Assembly (NCBI RefSeq): GCF_032854445.1
Contig: NC_088302.1
Location: forward strand, 49,134,046 to 49,198,045
Direction of reading: 5' to 3'
Length of the DNA stretch: 64,000 nucleotides
DNA from: Liolophura sinensis
Lineage: Eukaryota > Mollusca > Polyplacophora > Chitonida > Chitonidae
Of the stretch, positions 24,910 through 37,503 are shown piece by piece (position 1 is the first letter of the stretch; each line of letters opens with the position of its first letter). The notes under the pieces were generated by a model. That model was not told the origin of the DNA, made no database searches, and worked only from the letters and a program-made list of their open reading frames with translations. The position numbers and the translations under genes are program-made.

Positions 24910-27651
24910 TCATAGTCATCGCTACGCATGAGTCACGGTCTACGCTCGCTTTACATTGCTGCCTCAAATAATAATGTTTTGTACAGAAATCTTGAACAAG
25001 AAAACAATGCTTTATCATTCGTTATTTCTATTAATATATTTGATACACATGCAGTCCTTTTCATCTGTAGCATGTATAACGTGGTTTCAACGGACAACAT
25101 TTTTATTGTTGAAGGATGATCATAGTTCCGGCTGAGCGCCTTAGTAGTGAGGCTAAAGCTGAACAAGACCATGTTTACAGTTGCTGTATATTGCTATGCT
25201 GAAAACATACCACGGGATGGGGCAAATACGGCACCGAGTTTGCTCGCGGATCATGTAATTTTCATATGTAAGCGACATCTAGACGGCGTTAGTTAAGGGA
25301 CATTTCGGGAATAGACGTGGATGGTTTTAATGAACGGTGCTGCAAAGTCCATATGCCGGTCAGATTTCATAATTAATCCTGGTAAAGTTCTTAACGAGGC
25401 GAGCATTGAATATTATGTGTTGTTGTTTTTTTGGGCTTGGGGGGGGGGGGGGGGGTCCCTGTCTTGGAAGTGCGAATACACCTCGGCCAATATTTTCATG
25501 CACGGTTTTGCAAATTACATTCCAGATGCCAAACTTCATAATTGTTTTACCGATTACGATAAATTTCACAACAATCGTTTTTAATATGGACGGGCTGAAA
25601 AGTGTGTCCAGGGGGGATGTATATATATATATATGGTCTCTCCTCTTTTTTGAACGTGCGGATGTACCAACTTCGACCAGTGTTTGAAATTTCTGTTTGC
25701 ATAATGAAAATCGTTTGCGAATTTCATCTTACCGGATAAAATTTCGACAGGAACAATTCTGCGTAACCGTTGGATCAAGGCAGTAAACGGAGTGATGTAA
25801 AACCTTACGAAATGGTGCATGTCTGACTTGATGTAATGGAGATGATACACCTGTTGGTCATATCTATTGAGTGTATAAACATCGCCAAAAGCAGTGAATA
25901 TGTAGAACCAGCAACTTGAGCATCCTAGTCTGACCACTCAAGAAAAATCTTTCACAAAGATCACTAATATATCATTCCGCATAAAACAGAAACTTAGTGG
26001 CACTATAAAGGTTGGTTTATTGGCGATAACCGATATACATTACCCATTCACAACTGACAAGTATTAGCCTACATAGTGTTTGATTCATGGTGTATGATTT
26101 CAGTATTGGTAGTTAGCTTTGATGCTACTCAGTCAAGCAAGTATAGGATAGGCGAACGTATATGTATATATGGTATGGCTAATTAGCCATTTTCTCCATG
26201 TAATTTGGCTCACTGGGTCAATGTTTGTGTGTGCTGTTTACTGTATCACGTTACCGCCCAGACAGTCCAAACACAAGCACTCTGACACGCCGCCACTGTT
26301 TAGCCCTTCACCAGTGAGGCCTTGTGTTCGAATCCGGCTCTCACTGCTTCGAGTGCTGCTTTAAGTTAGCAGGTTTGTCAAGGGTGGTAGTTTACTACGA
26401 ACAATTAGGTCTCGTATAAGGAAAACAAAATTGTGCACAGCGTTATATACTGACCAACAAATCGTGTACACCTGTCACCATGCCTGGCGACAAAATGGTT
26501 AAAAGGGACTAAAAATACAACACGTAACGCAGTGTTTGTGCAAAACTATAGGATATGTAGGATTTCAACAGTGAGTTGCTTTTATATGAAAAAAAGTGAT
26601 GTCTAAAGTCAAATCACGTGGTCAGTCAGAACCCACGGATTTCATCACTTTGAAGAACATTGTAGCAGTTCCGGTGTCAGACTGCACGATGGAACCCAGG
26701 CAGCTTGATTAAGTATAAGGTTTTTTCGAACTATTTTTTTTTTGTAGACCAAATCCATGACGTCATCACGGACTATTTTCGGTTGCCATTATGATGAGGG
26801 TAGGCTTACCACAGAAATTCATGTTGATAACGTGACATAATCAATACTGACATCTCATTCCACGAAGAGATACAAATATATTGAGAACAAGTCGGTGAGT
26901 GTAAAGACATGTTAAAGTTACATCTGTCAATGACCCGTCTTCTATGTTACTTTCAGAATTTATTATTTCATTGGATCTCGGGTCAGATTTGTTAAAAATG
27001 GAACTTTAACACATGTTCGTAAAGGTTGGACTAATATAGGCTTTTATGGGATAAAGGGGGACGGGTCGGCTGCCGAGAGGATGAAAGCTTATCTTTCAGT
27101 TACTATAACTAAGGGGATGAATGACTAGGCTTTACTTCTGTGTTACCATCAATAGTCAAACTGTTTATTGTTTGCCACTCGGCGCATGTTACTTTGAATT
27201 CTACAAATTGATGAGACAAATAACACCATGTGAGAGCGGCTTTAACCGTTTGGAAGGAACGTTAAGAACTGGGCATCCAAAGAAATTGTGTTTTGTATTT
27301 TTGTAGGCGTGAGGTTTTTCTCAGAATCTGGTTACATTCTATCTGGAATATCAGACGAAAAAAATTCAAGGATTACCTGGAAAAGGCGAGGAAAGTCAGC
27401 AATACACTACCATTTGGGTGTCTTTCTGCAAGTGAAACAAGCACACTCTTTCCCTATTTTAATTTTGGAAAGTATGACATTAGTTGTTACCAGAAGATAA
27501 ACGTTGGTCATATCAGTGCGAGGAATATGGTGTTAGCTCAGTAGACGATAGCTAAGCAACAAGGTTGTGACGTCATATACGACGTAGTGGAGCAAGTCGT
27601 AGAAGTTAACCACGCGGGCAAGATTGTGATGGAAATAAACTCTGAATAAAC

Positions 27652-27731
27652 ACCATAACACTGGCCGCCGTGGTATAAGTGAAATATTCTTAAGTACGGC
27701 GTAAAACACTATTCAAATAAATAAATAAACG
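27652..27731 (+). mobile_element. SINE family 1, 3' tail fragment
   Basis: Only the last 80 bp of the SINE, from 'acactggccgccgtggtata' to the 'aaataaataaataaa' tail. It abuts the broken exon 3 of the oxidoreductase pseudogene. Confidence 0.85.
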
Positions 27732-28163
27732 AAGATCATGATTTTTCGTCTTTTAGCGCATACCTCTTTTGTACATTATAAACTCTCATAAAAAGTCTCT
27801 GATACCGCAAACATGCAGTAAATCTGTCCCTGCCAATCATTTATATATAGGGCCCATATAGGACTAGGTACGAAATCGTCTGTCGCTCGGGTCGATTATC
27901 CACCTGCTCACAGTTACAGATTGTCTGCGAAATGACACAAGGTCTCCCTCGGTATGCGGTTGAAATATTCGTTGCCAACCATCACCCTTCTGCTAAATGC
28001 ATAGGGTATCATCCTTTTCTGTCTAATATTGGTTTTTGAAACAAGTTTTGTTTTACGAATTATACTCTGAATATATGACAGTGTATTTAATAGACATTTT
28101 TGAAGCTAACCCTTTCCTCTAATATTCCACCTTAAGGCGGTTGAGATGTTGTACACGGTTGTG

Positions 28164-28529
28164 TCAGAAATTTCCTAGTCCTTTTTTTATACATAAAAAG
28201 GACACTCTGTCAATTTTCCAGTAGTGTCTAAGAACATATTTAAAGGTTGAATATTTTGCTATTTGTTTTCCAATTTTACATTGATAGATATATAATTTAG
28301 CCAAGATTATCGTGGTATCAAAGGCCTTATCTTTGCCATCCATTCCCAAAAGAACTATACGTTTGTTTAAATCCACTGGGCCACGCGAGGCAAGTTTGAA
28401 CCACTCACTTTTATCATCCAAGAATTCTGTACTTTGACTGCATTCAAAAAATAAATGTTCAAGCGTTTCTGTCTCTCTTGGAATTGTACGATATGCTGCT
28501 AGCTGAAGTAAATAGCCTTGAGCTTTCAT
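28164..28529 (-). mobile_element. LINE ORF2 C-terminal fragment
   Basis: A 121-codon open frame includes ETETLEHLFFECSQS, the His/Cys signature seen near the C-terminus of many non-LTR retrotransposon reverse transcriptases (E-x-HLF-x-C). No catalytic reverse-transcriptase motifs lie nearby, so it is a 5'-truncated copy. It sits in an intron of the oxidoreductase pseudogene. The clade cannot be told from this piece. Confidence 0.6.
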
Positions 28530-31043
28530 TCGATGAAGACTGTATATAATCTGTATGGATTTATAATAATAGATTTAAAGTTATCTAAGATATAGACTGA
28601 CAATATGTGAAGAAATAGAAAAAATGAATTTCTCTGGAACGTTCCAGGCCTAGAATTATACTATCAATATCTTGCACAAACACTATGTTTTGAAAACGGC
28701 TTCAGCCTTTTTCATCATTTGGGGAGGGGTGATGCTCTTTCTGACATCGACTAGTCGCATTCTCGCTCATCCCTTAACTGGTATTCTTCAATTCGTCGTT
28801 AGACACAGATCCAATGAATAAATCAAATAAGTTATAGTGACACCAAATAGTCTATTAATATTTGTACTTGAAAGAGGGTTTAAGGAAGGCGACACGATAG
28901 AGTAGCCTCCAGTGCCTGAAAGAGACGTTACAATCGGACTGTTGGCAAATATAAACATTGCAATAGGTCTGCATGTAGACATTTCACAGTATATCCAATC
29001 AAAAGCTCTCCGTTAAACACTTTGCATTCATTTATAGGAATGGAAAAGAACACGTATGCAGTCTCTTTCCTAAATGACGCATTAATTAAACATTAATGGA
29101 ATTCCATCTAAATTACTCCGGAATGTTCTTTAAATGGTTCGGTTACAGTGGATTAGATTCAATGCTAATATGATTGAAAACTGAAGGCACAGTGCTATAT
29201 GTTGTACACGATTGCGTTTTAACCCAATGTTTGGTAACAGGCTTCGTTCCATTTTTGACTTTCATCTTTGTTTTGCTTGTGGAATGCCCACTGTCAATTA
29301 CGAAGGGCTCGGCGCCGACGACTTGGCTGAGGTAAAGAACCTGGATATATCAAATGGCTACTCTGTGTATATGCTGCCACCAATACGGTACCCAGATGGT
29401 AGGTTCCCAAATGCATCTAGACAATCGGAAAGGCTTTTAAACTGAAATTGATTTCTTTTACGATTTCCATTATACTTGTCTATTTGCATAAATATGTCCT
29501 AATTTCTTACTCTATATATTTTCTTAGTTCCTCGGTGGTTTGTATGGGCCTTTTTTTATACTGGTCTGAAAGTTATTGACCCAGAATGTTGTCCATTTTG
29601 GTTGACCACGGGTATAAGACTGTACGTTTCGACGCCCAGATTGAAACTACAATTTTACTATCAAGCTTAGTAGCTTATTGTACTTTAGGTCTTTTTGGAA
29701 TATTACAAAAACCAAATGTTTATCAAGACGTGCAGCTGTCGACATCTAGTGTGGAATAATTTAGGTGTTTTAAGAAATGTCCTTCGTAGCCAAATCACCA
29801 TACCAAGTTTGTGTTGTAGGAAAGTTTTACATAAAGTTGGGCTGCCTACACAAACTGACCCCTCCACTGGACACCCTTCAGGACATGAAGGCATGGTACT
29901 GCAATGCCCCGCCCAAAGAGCTTGTCAGTGACATAGCCTCCGTCTTCACCAGCATGGTTAAAGGTGTATTCTGTATAGTGAAGGGCAAATAAGGCATTGG
30001 TGGAAGAAACGATAGTAACACTGGAGCCATGATTAATGGTGTTTTGTGATAATCGACAAACGTACAACCGACAAAAAATGATTTTGTGGACGTTTATCAA
30101 ATAGGCAAGGGAATTCATTGTGGAGACAGCAGAGAATAACCTTTTCTGGAGCACGTACATTTAATAATAACTTTCCGAGCTCCTTCATCCTCGAAAAAGA
30201 GCACTACAAATTCGTTGAAAACGAAAAAATGTGCTTATTGTAAGCTCACATCTGAAAAATCAAAAATCATCTTCTTTCTCTTACCGGCACATCCCTAGAA
30301 TTCCAAATTCTAGGGATGGTAGAAAGGGTGGTAGAAAAGTGTTCCGCATACATGTAATATCAAAGCTTGGTATGACGCTAACTGTATTGTACGTGTGCAC
30401 ACAGGTATCGAGCCAGTTTCAATCAGCGGTGATACCTGCATTACTGCCTATATGGCTACCGGTCTTCCGTACATAGACAAGATCTCAGATAGCTTGACAG
30501 TGGCATGTGGGTGTTGTGGTGTCGGTGCCATGTCGTCTGACGAAATTGGACGAATTGGAATGGACCTGGCGTTGAGTGACCAGCTTTCTGAGCTTTCACA
30601 GGAACTGTTCAGAGTACAAACCAAACTAACAGCGTAATGAGAGGACACCATGCAAAACTCTGATATTCGGTGGCGGAGGTATTTAATATTTTGTTGGTAG
30701 CAAAGATGTCAAAATCAGCCTAGTTATACATTATCGTCTTAAAGCCACTCTAAATCGTCAAGATGTGGCGTTAGATCCTCTAACCCCATCAGTAGTAACC
30801 GTTTTTTGCTATTGTTTTAAACTGCATTGCTTCAAATGATAAATCAGTGTCAACCATCCCTGTCTTGGATTTCGTTCAGTGTTGGAAATATCAACTCACT
30901 TTCCTGATGTTAACTGAAACTATACACGTATTTTTTTCGGAACTTTATTTATTTAAACAGTCTGACCTGCTATAATTTAAAGTGAACAAAATCGCGTACA
31001 CTGACGAAATCGAGAACGCCGCCATGTCATCAAGTTTAACCAA

Positions 31044-31567
31044 TCAGGTGCGACTTGACTCTTTTCCACACGAAGTGACGTAATGAAAGTACTTCCGCTG
31101 ACGTAATGCGGACGCTGGTTTGGCATATGAGCATGGGGTTAGAGTGACGCCATAAACTATTTTCGGTTTGTCTAACGTGGTGTATTCCAGGAAACTGATT
31201 TTTTCAACATATTCTTCATATAATCGTATGAATAGGGCAACACAGTTAGTACCCATTGGGATACCTATCTGCTGTATATGATATATTTCTCTGACTGATT
31301 TCATACTGATGTATTAATCAGAAATTCGAGTAATTCTATAAACCGTGCAAGAATGGTGACCTGAATAGGATTTTGAACAAAAATGGCCTTGTGAGCTCTG
31401 ATATTTATGAAATGTTTGCCTGTCTTTTGAAACAACAAACGAATCAGCTTTCTAAGACGCTGGATTAAATTTTGATGAGGAATTGTTATGCAGAGAGTCG
31501 AGAAGTCCCATGTGGACACATGTTTATCAGGCTGCACTGGACCTATTAAATCTACTTTTTCGGTCAA
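31044..31567 (-). mobile_element. Penelope-like element reverse-transcriptase fragment
   Basis: Two adjacent minus-strand frames carry STWDFSTLCITIPHQNLI and QIGIPMGTNC, which match the conserved FSTLYTTIPH and GIPMGTNCAPL blocks of Penelope-like reverse transcriptases. Only part of the domain is present and the frame is broken; an old, dead fragment. It lies between the two oxidoreductase copies. Confidence 0.65.
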
Positions 31568-31593
31568 TGGACGTGACTTCAGTATTTGATTGC

Positions 31594-31838
31594 TGTTTTA
31601 CGCCGTACTCAAGAATATTTCACTTATACGACGGCGGCCAGCATTATAGTGGGTGGAAACCGGACACAGCCCGGGGGAAACCCGGGACCATCCGCAGGTT
31701 TCTGGCAGACCTTCCCACATACGGCCGGACAGGAAGCCAGGATGAGCTGGACTTGAACTCACAGCGACCGCATTGGTGAGAGACTTCTGGGTCATTACGC
31801 TGCGCTAGCGCGCTAAGCGACTGAGCCACGGAGGCCCC
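31594..31838 (-). mobile_element. SINE family 1, near full length
   Basis: Reverse-oriented, from 'tgttttacgccgtactcaag' to the tRNA-like head 'gcgactgagccacggaggcc'. The B-box-like 'ggacttgaactcac' is seen in reverse complement. It directly abuts the 3' end of the LINE fragment that follows, with no A/T-rich tail on its left side. Confidence 0.85.
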
Positions 31839-32461
31839 TGTACTGTAAGACAGTTGTCAATATAATTTCACATTTAAACAGAGATGTAGAATTGGGATTC
31901 CTGATTTGTGCTGACAATTTGTTCCATTCCGTGCATACTTGAAATGAATAGTACGATAAGATACTTCTATAGAATGGTCTATTTAAATTAAGAGATCTTC
32001 CTCCGGTATTGTAGTGCTGTACATCTGTTGGTGGAACAAGATAAGTATTAAAAGTGGTTGAGATTAGCTTTGGATGATGGAAGAATGTTTGCGTAGGAAC
32101 GAGAAATGAGAATTTGTTTGCTTCCACTAGTGGCAGGATATCTAATTGCCGAAATATTGGGTCTTTATGATCTAAAAGATTTTGATTTTGAAAGAGATAT
32201 GAGGCGGAGTGCTCGTTATAGTGAAATCTGAAGTGGTCTGAGGTGTGATCGATAAGTATTTGCCCAAAGTGCATTCCAATAAGACAAGTAGTGATATATT
32301 AATGAATAATAAAGGATAAACAGTGACTTTTTGTTGATTGCATTTTTGATATTATATAGAATACCGATGTTGCGTGAGATTTTTTTGCTTATATAAGTAA
32401 TATGAGAACCCCAGTTCAATTTCTCGTTAAAAATAAATCCGAGAAATTTAAAGTTAGTCAC
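31839..32461 (-). mobile_element. LINE fragment (C-terminal half of reverse transcriptase, CR1/jockey-like group)
   Basis: Minus-strand frames read FKFLGFIFNEKLNWGSHI and then a thumb-like region (KKSLFILYYSLIYHYLSYWN), followed by HYNTGGRSLNLNRPFYRSI and the terminal WNKLSAQIRNPNSTSLFK. These are hallmarks of non-LTR reverse transcriptases of the CR1/jockey type. A frame change near 32240-32280 shows the copy is dead; the 5' part is absent. Confidence 0.75.
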
Positions 32462-32627
32462 CTGCAGGGATAGCGAAGTCAGTTAGCCAAATAAGGAAAC
32501 GACCGATACACGTATGTCGGGCTGGCCTCTCCAGGAAAGCGGGCCATACGTCAGCCTGTTCCCTCGAATGACCTGCTGATCCATTTTTCTGATGCCTTCT
32601 TTCACATTGCGCAGTGAGAACCTCACA

Positions 32628-35600
32628 ATGGCCACCGTGTACGATCTGTGTGTTGTGGGAGCGGGACTGGTGGGGTCCGCGGCCGCCAGGCACGCTACCT
32701 TAGGGACGGGCGACGAGGCTAAGGCTCGTGTCTGTCTGGTGGGGCCGTTGGAACCGAAGGTAGGCGTACAATCATATAGAACAACGTACCGCTCGACTAA
32801 CCGCTACTGATTACCTGATACTCCGTCCAACACAACAGAAATGTTAGCCAGATCCCTAGACCAGCATGTTAGCCGTCTCTGACACTGCCTTTCCTGCTGA
32901 GCGTCGTGTGCAATTATTTAGCAGTTATCGTTAAAAGCCATGCCCAAATAAAGAGTAGCTTAAATTATCACCTTCGTGCTTATCCGTTTCACTTTTCACA
33001 AATATCGATCTCAATATTTATCTGAAATACAGCTATGTCGACAGCGTATAGTCTGGCCAATCACCAGTCACCTTGGTCGACACGGTTGCTACTGGATAAT
33101 CGTAAATGTCCTAAATCTTTGTTACAGACGAAAGATGTGACGTCATCGCGGACTATTTTTGGCTGTCATTATGACGAAGGTAGAATAATCCGCGATATTG
33201 ATCCATGTGTCACGTGGTCAGTACTGGCCTCCCATTCAATCCAGAGATTCAGAGACATAGAGAAGGTGTCTGGTAAGTGTTTTTGTGCCTTTGTGTAGGT
33301 AGCCGTTTTGCTTAGACATAAAACTGGAAGTGAAACGCAATGAAATAAATTATCTGCTGGTAAGAATTAATCCCCGAGGTTTGTTCCCTTTGCTTTGTTT
33401 TCATGTAAATATTTATTAAATGTGATTACACGCTATTTTGAGAAATTCTAGATCAGTGACGTCTAATAAATTGACCTATTAAAAACTTGAAAACTTATTT
33501 AAGCATTTACATAAACAGTTAGACAGTTGAAATACTATGACAGAGGTAAATAGGCCGGGTTTTTTTTTTCATCTCCCTGCCGTGCTGCCCTAAAGTCTTA
33601 TGCTCTCAATGCTGATGCCTTTTGTTTTGTACAACACATGTATTTCTTTTGACATTCCCATGCCTCGGTATATACAATTATACCGGTTAATAACTTTCAG
33701 GTTATATTCCACATGTTCGTCACACAGGTATTCAGTTCTTTTCGGAGGTGGGATTTATATGGAGTGGAACGGATGGAAACGAGACTTTAAATGACGTAGG
33801 AAATACGAAGGAAGCGAAGGAAACAGATACAGCAAGGCGTCTTACTGCTGCTGAACTGCAAAACCTATTTCCTTATTTCAACTATGGAAAACACGACTTG
33901 GGGTTCTATCAGAAAACAAATGGAGGCCATATCAGTCCGAGGCGGATGGTTTTGGCTCAGCAGACGGCTGCTAAGCAACAAGGCTGTGACGTCATATACG
34001 AAGTTGTGACGCAAGTGGTAGAAGATAAGATGGCGGACGAAAATGTGATGGAGGTGAAAACTGAGTCTGGGAGATGTATCCTTGCTAAAAAGGTTCTGTT
34101 GGCAACAAACGCCTTTACAAATCTGTGTGATTTGTTACCAAGGGGACAGAGGCTAAATATGTGGTCATACCCATCATGTGTCGCCTTTGTTGAAATCTCA
34201 GAGGAATCGGCAAAGAGACTGAGGTAGGTCAAAATGTAATAACCGATGACTACCAGACCTGAATGCTTAACACAAATTGATAAATTAATTCAGTGGTATA
34301 TATTGTATCTAACATTTAGACAATCAAGTTCCAATGGAATGAACCTGGGGATGGTCGTGTGTTTCCCCCGCCTCGGCCCGGTTTCCACCCATCATAATGC
34401 TGGCCGCTGTCGTATAAGTGAAATATTCTTGAATACGGCGTAAAACACCAATCAAATCAAATAAATCAAATCCAATGGAATGCATTTGGGTGGATTAAAA
34501 GATTCTAGTAAGCCTAGTTTTATATGTACTCGTATAGTGCTTCATTGTACAGAATGCTTCTGTTCATCTATTTAACCATGGGGTGTTATCTGTGTGCTAA
34601 CACTTGTTTCAGTATTCAGCCAATCAAGCAATGCCTCTGTCTTGTTACAGCGGAATGCCTCCCGTTATATATAGAGGTAAAGGTGCTGAAGACTGGAAGC
34701 CCCCAGCAGAAGCAATCGGCACGAGCGATGACTATGCCTTCTACATGCTACCTCCAATCCGCTATCCAGACGGTGTGTGTTCGTCTTTAACACACAATGT
34801 TACGTGACTTCAAACACTACACCCACAACATGCTTTTATTAACAAAGACGCTAATCTGTTGTATTATGCTATATATAACTGTAAATGTATGTGCATATTA
34901 CATGTAGCTGCAAATTTAAACAAAATATACTCATTACAAGATTAATTAAACCACAGATGCTCCCAACAGCACACAGAAATGTAATTGCAGTTTTAAAATA
35001 TATTTGATATGTTATGGCGCAGGTTTTTTTCGAATGTTTCTCTTTGGTGTTACCTGGCTTCCTGTATAGCATTTTAATAATGTAACCCGTCTACAACCTT
35101 GCTTCCGAAAACAGAAGACATAAGACTAAATGTGTGTATAATCCGTCACACTAGCTCTATTTTTTTGTCTGAGTTAAAGAATGTAGCACACCATCCATCA
35201 CATGCAATTTATGTCGTTTGCATAATTTTGTTGGTATTTGTTTATTTATTTATTTATTTGATTGGTGTTTTACGCCATACTCAAGAATAGTTCACTTATA
35301 TGATGGCGGCCTGAATTATGGTGGGAGGAAACTGGGCAGAGCCCGAGGGAAACCCACGACCATCCGCAGGTTGCTACCAGACCTTCCCAGGTATGGACGG
35401 ATAGGAAGCCAGCATGAGCTGGACTCACAGCGACCGCATTGGTAAGAGGCTTCTGGGTCATTACGCTGACCTGACGCGCTAACCAGCTGAGCTGCAGAGG
35501 CCCCCATTTTGTTGGTAAACCCATGTTGAAATTCCACTTTATGTCTAGTGGCATGTGTATGATCAGGTGCAACCATTGTTTGTATCGCAGATGAATTACG

Positions 35601-37503
35601 TCATGTTAGCTGGTTTTTGAGGGGAAAGTATGTTTGTTGTAGGAAGATTCTACATGAAGCAAGGTTGTTACCACAATCTGACCCCAGCTCTGGAAACCCT
35701 TGAGGACATGAAGGCATGGTACTGTAATCCTCCACCACGGGAACTTGTTCTTAACACAGCCTCTGTCATGACCAGCTTTGTTAAAGGTAGTCCTGTTTTG
35801 TAACACCTACATGTATAGTCGGGCTAACACACCTTTGAATAAGAGGTCAACAACATCATCAACATAGCATAACTTTCACCGAATGGCACTGTAGGTTACC
35901 GCATGGTACTGAGCAAAAATGTTTACCCGTACAGTATCACATGGTTTTAAACCTTGCGGTATTAAACAACATCCGCACGATACTCTGTGGCTCACAACCG
36001 CGGAAAACTGATAGCTGCCACACGGTACCTTTCCTGTTAAACCACTGCATTCGCACATGGTAGGCCTACTCTCTGGATCACAACCGCAGAGAACTGATAG
36101 CTGCCACACGGTACCTTCCATCTGTCGAACCATAGTGCAGTCGCACACGGTACTGCCTGACTCAAAACCTGAGCAGCTGCCGTGACGTACTTTACATGTC
36201 AAACCACCGAGAGGCTGCATACGGTACTGTCTGGCTCACAACTACAGGGAACTAATCAGCTGCCATAACGTGCCTTACATCTGTCAAACCACCGTGCAGA
36301 GAACTGATTAGGTGTTAAACAATACTTTCTATCCATCAAATCACGGTGCGACCTCGTACGCATGTGTGGCTTACGGCCTCAGAACTGGGAATTGAGCATT
36401 GCCACTCATTTCTCTTTTTTCAGATGTAATATGCAGTCTTTATTTATTTATTTATACTTTGAATATTTCACTTCTACGACGGCGGCCAGCTTTATGGTGA
36501 AAGGAAACCGAGCAGAGCCCGGTGGAAACCCCCGACCATCCGCAGGTTGACGCAAGACAATCCCACTTGCGACCGGAAATGAAGCCAGTATGCGTTTGAT
36601 ATGAACTAACTGCCATCGTATTAGTGAGAGGCTCCCCGAATCATTGCGCCCCGCTGGCACGCTAACCGCTCGGCCAGTCTTTATACCCTTGTATATTTAA
36701 CGTGTTTGACTTAGTCACACAAGCCATGCTTCGATCCCCGTATTCCAACCTTGCTTCGATGATATTCTGCTATGCGAAATCTGTGCAGCCGCCTAAATCT
36801 GTTCAATCTCTCATCAGCTGTTTCAAAGATCATGCATAGTGTGTCTCAGCGATGCTTAAATTTATAGATGCAACACTGATAATACGTGCCAAGACCATGG
36901 AGGTAGAATATTCTAGTTCCATGCTATGACAGACCGATGGCTAACAAAAGATGTATCTATTCCAGACGAAACTACAACTCGCCATCTCAGTGAAATTTTC
37001 GAATGTTTTGTCGACTTAGTTACATGTACTAACAGACTTCGAGGGCGTGAACGAGTTCAGTGCAACATTTATACTATTGTACCTACATTGTGACCTAGGT
37101 TTGAACCTTTGCAGACTTATCACAGGTTGTTTACCTTGGTATGAACAGGGAATTTCTTGCATATAACAGTAGTTAACATCCTAACCTCTCACTTACGTGT
37201 ATTTGGACGGTTTGATCATAATTTCCATTGACTTACACACTTGATGTCTATGTTTTTCGCTTAGGCATTGAGCCTCTTTCCATAACTGGTGACACTTGCA
37301 CCACAGCATACACTCCTAGTAAACATCCCTACATCGATAAGATCTCGGAGAATCTTACTGTGGCAGTTGGAGGGAACGGGCGTGCGGCCAAGTCAGCTGA
37401 TGAAATAGGACGCTTAGGTATGGAGTTAGCCTTGAACGGAAGATGGGACACGGATCTGCCCAGAGAGAAATTCCGAGTAATCCTGGCAAACCCGAAGTTA
37501 TAA
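32628..37503 (+). CDS. Sarcosine-oxidase-like FAD-dependent oxidoreductase (intact paralogue)
   Basis: Flavin oxidase of the DAO/monomeric sarcosine oxidase (PIPOX) superfamily, expected to oxidise a secondary or N-methyl amino acid; the true substrate is unknown. Exons: 32628-32759, 33128-33272, 33728-34223, 34651-34772, 35643-35786, 37265-37503. Phases close exactly, giving 425 aa. The N-terminus MATVYDLCVVGAGLVGSAAA is the ADP-binding beta-alpha-beta fold. Mid protein has NGGHISPRRMVLAQQ and KKVLLATNAF. The last exon has TCTTAYTPSKHPYIDK; by spacing (Cys to Pro six residues, to Asp thirteen) its Cys aligns with the covalent-flavin Cys of bacterial sarcosine oxidase. The C-terminus is NPKL, a plausible weak peroxisomal PTS1 signal. 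For exon 4 I chose the inner acceptor at 34650 ('cttgttacag') because only it keeps the frame. The gene lies 2 kb after its own pseudogene, evidence of a tandem duplication. Confidence 0.88.
34342..34470 (+). mobile_element. SINE family 1, 5'-truncated, with perfect target-site duplication
   Basis: A 129-bp copy in intron 3 of the oxidoreductase, flanked by tccaatggaatg at 34330-34341 and 34471-34482. The body is only mildly diverged, suggesting a fairly young insertion. Confidence 0.92.
35237..35505 (-). mobile_element. SINE family 1, full length, with perfect target-site duplication
   Basis: Reverse-oriented full element with a (TTTA)n tail, flanked by attttgttggta at 35225-35236 and 35506-35517. 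It lies in intron 4, about 125 bases before the acceptor of exon 5. Confidence 0.93.
35900..36345. repeat. Degenerate minisatellite, about 80-86 bp period, four to five units
   Basis: Recurring text such as 'cacaaccgcagagaactgat', 'gctgccacacggtacctt' and 'ctgtcaaaccaccgtgcag'; the first landmark falls at 35993 and 36079 and, diverged, near 36162 and 36237. It lies in intron 5 of the intact oxidoreductase. No open frame of interest. Confidence 0.8.
36444..36674 (-). mobile_element. SINE family 1, diverged full copy
   Basis: Reverse-oriented, flanked by cagtctttat at 36434-36443 and 36675-36684. Internal substitutions are more numerous than in the copies at 35237 or 41145, so it is probably older. 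Confidence 0.88.

Larger units (their letters stand above)
24365..30637 (+). pseudogene. Decayed tandem copy of a sarcosine-oxidase-like FAD oxidoreductase
   Basis: Paralogue of the intact gene at 32628-37503. Exon 1 (24365-24496) is open and has the dinucleotide-binding motif GAGMVGSAAA. The exon 2 equivalent (26749 to about 26893) starts TKSMTSSRTIFGCHYDEGR but reaches a TAA and a small deletion. The exon 3 equivalent (about 27305-27650) begins GVRFFSESGYILSG, then shifts frame, has an in-frame TAG, and its 3' half is missing where a SINE tail begins at 27652. The exon 4 equivalent (29287-29398, GMPTVNYEG to MLPPIRYPDG) has lost its acceptor AG. Exons 5 (29821-29966) and 6 (30403-30637) are open, ending KLTA without the PKL of the paralogue. 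A truncated gene using only the good exons cannot be excluded, but the combined damage points to a pseudogene. Confidence 0.85.

Noticed and set aside
25581-25937. 118-codon minus-strand open frame
   Set aside because: Partly runs through a TA run; the rest matches no family I know, though a decayed transposon piece is possible.
26270-26345. Possible tRNA gene ('tgttcgaatccggc' B-box-like)
   Set aside because: No acceptor stem or A box could be paired; more likely a relic of a tRNA-derived SINE head.
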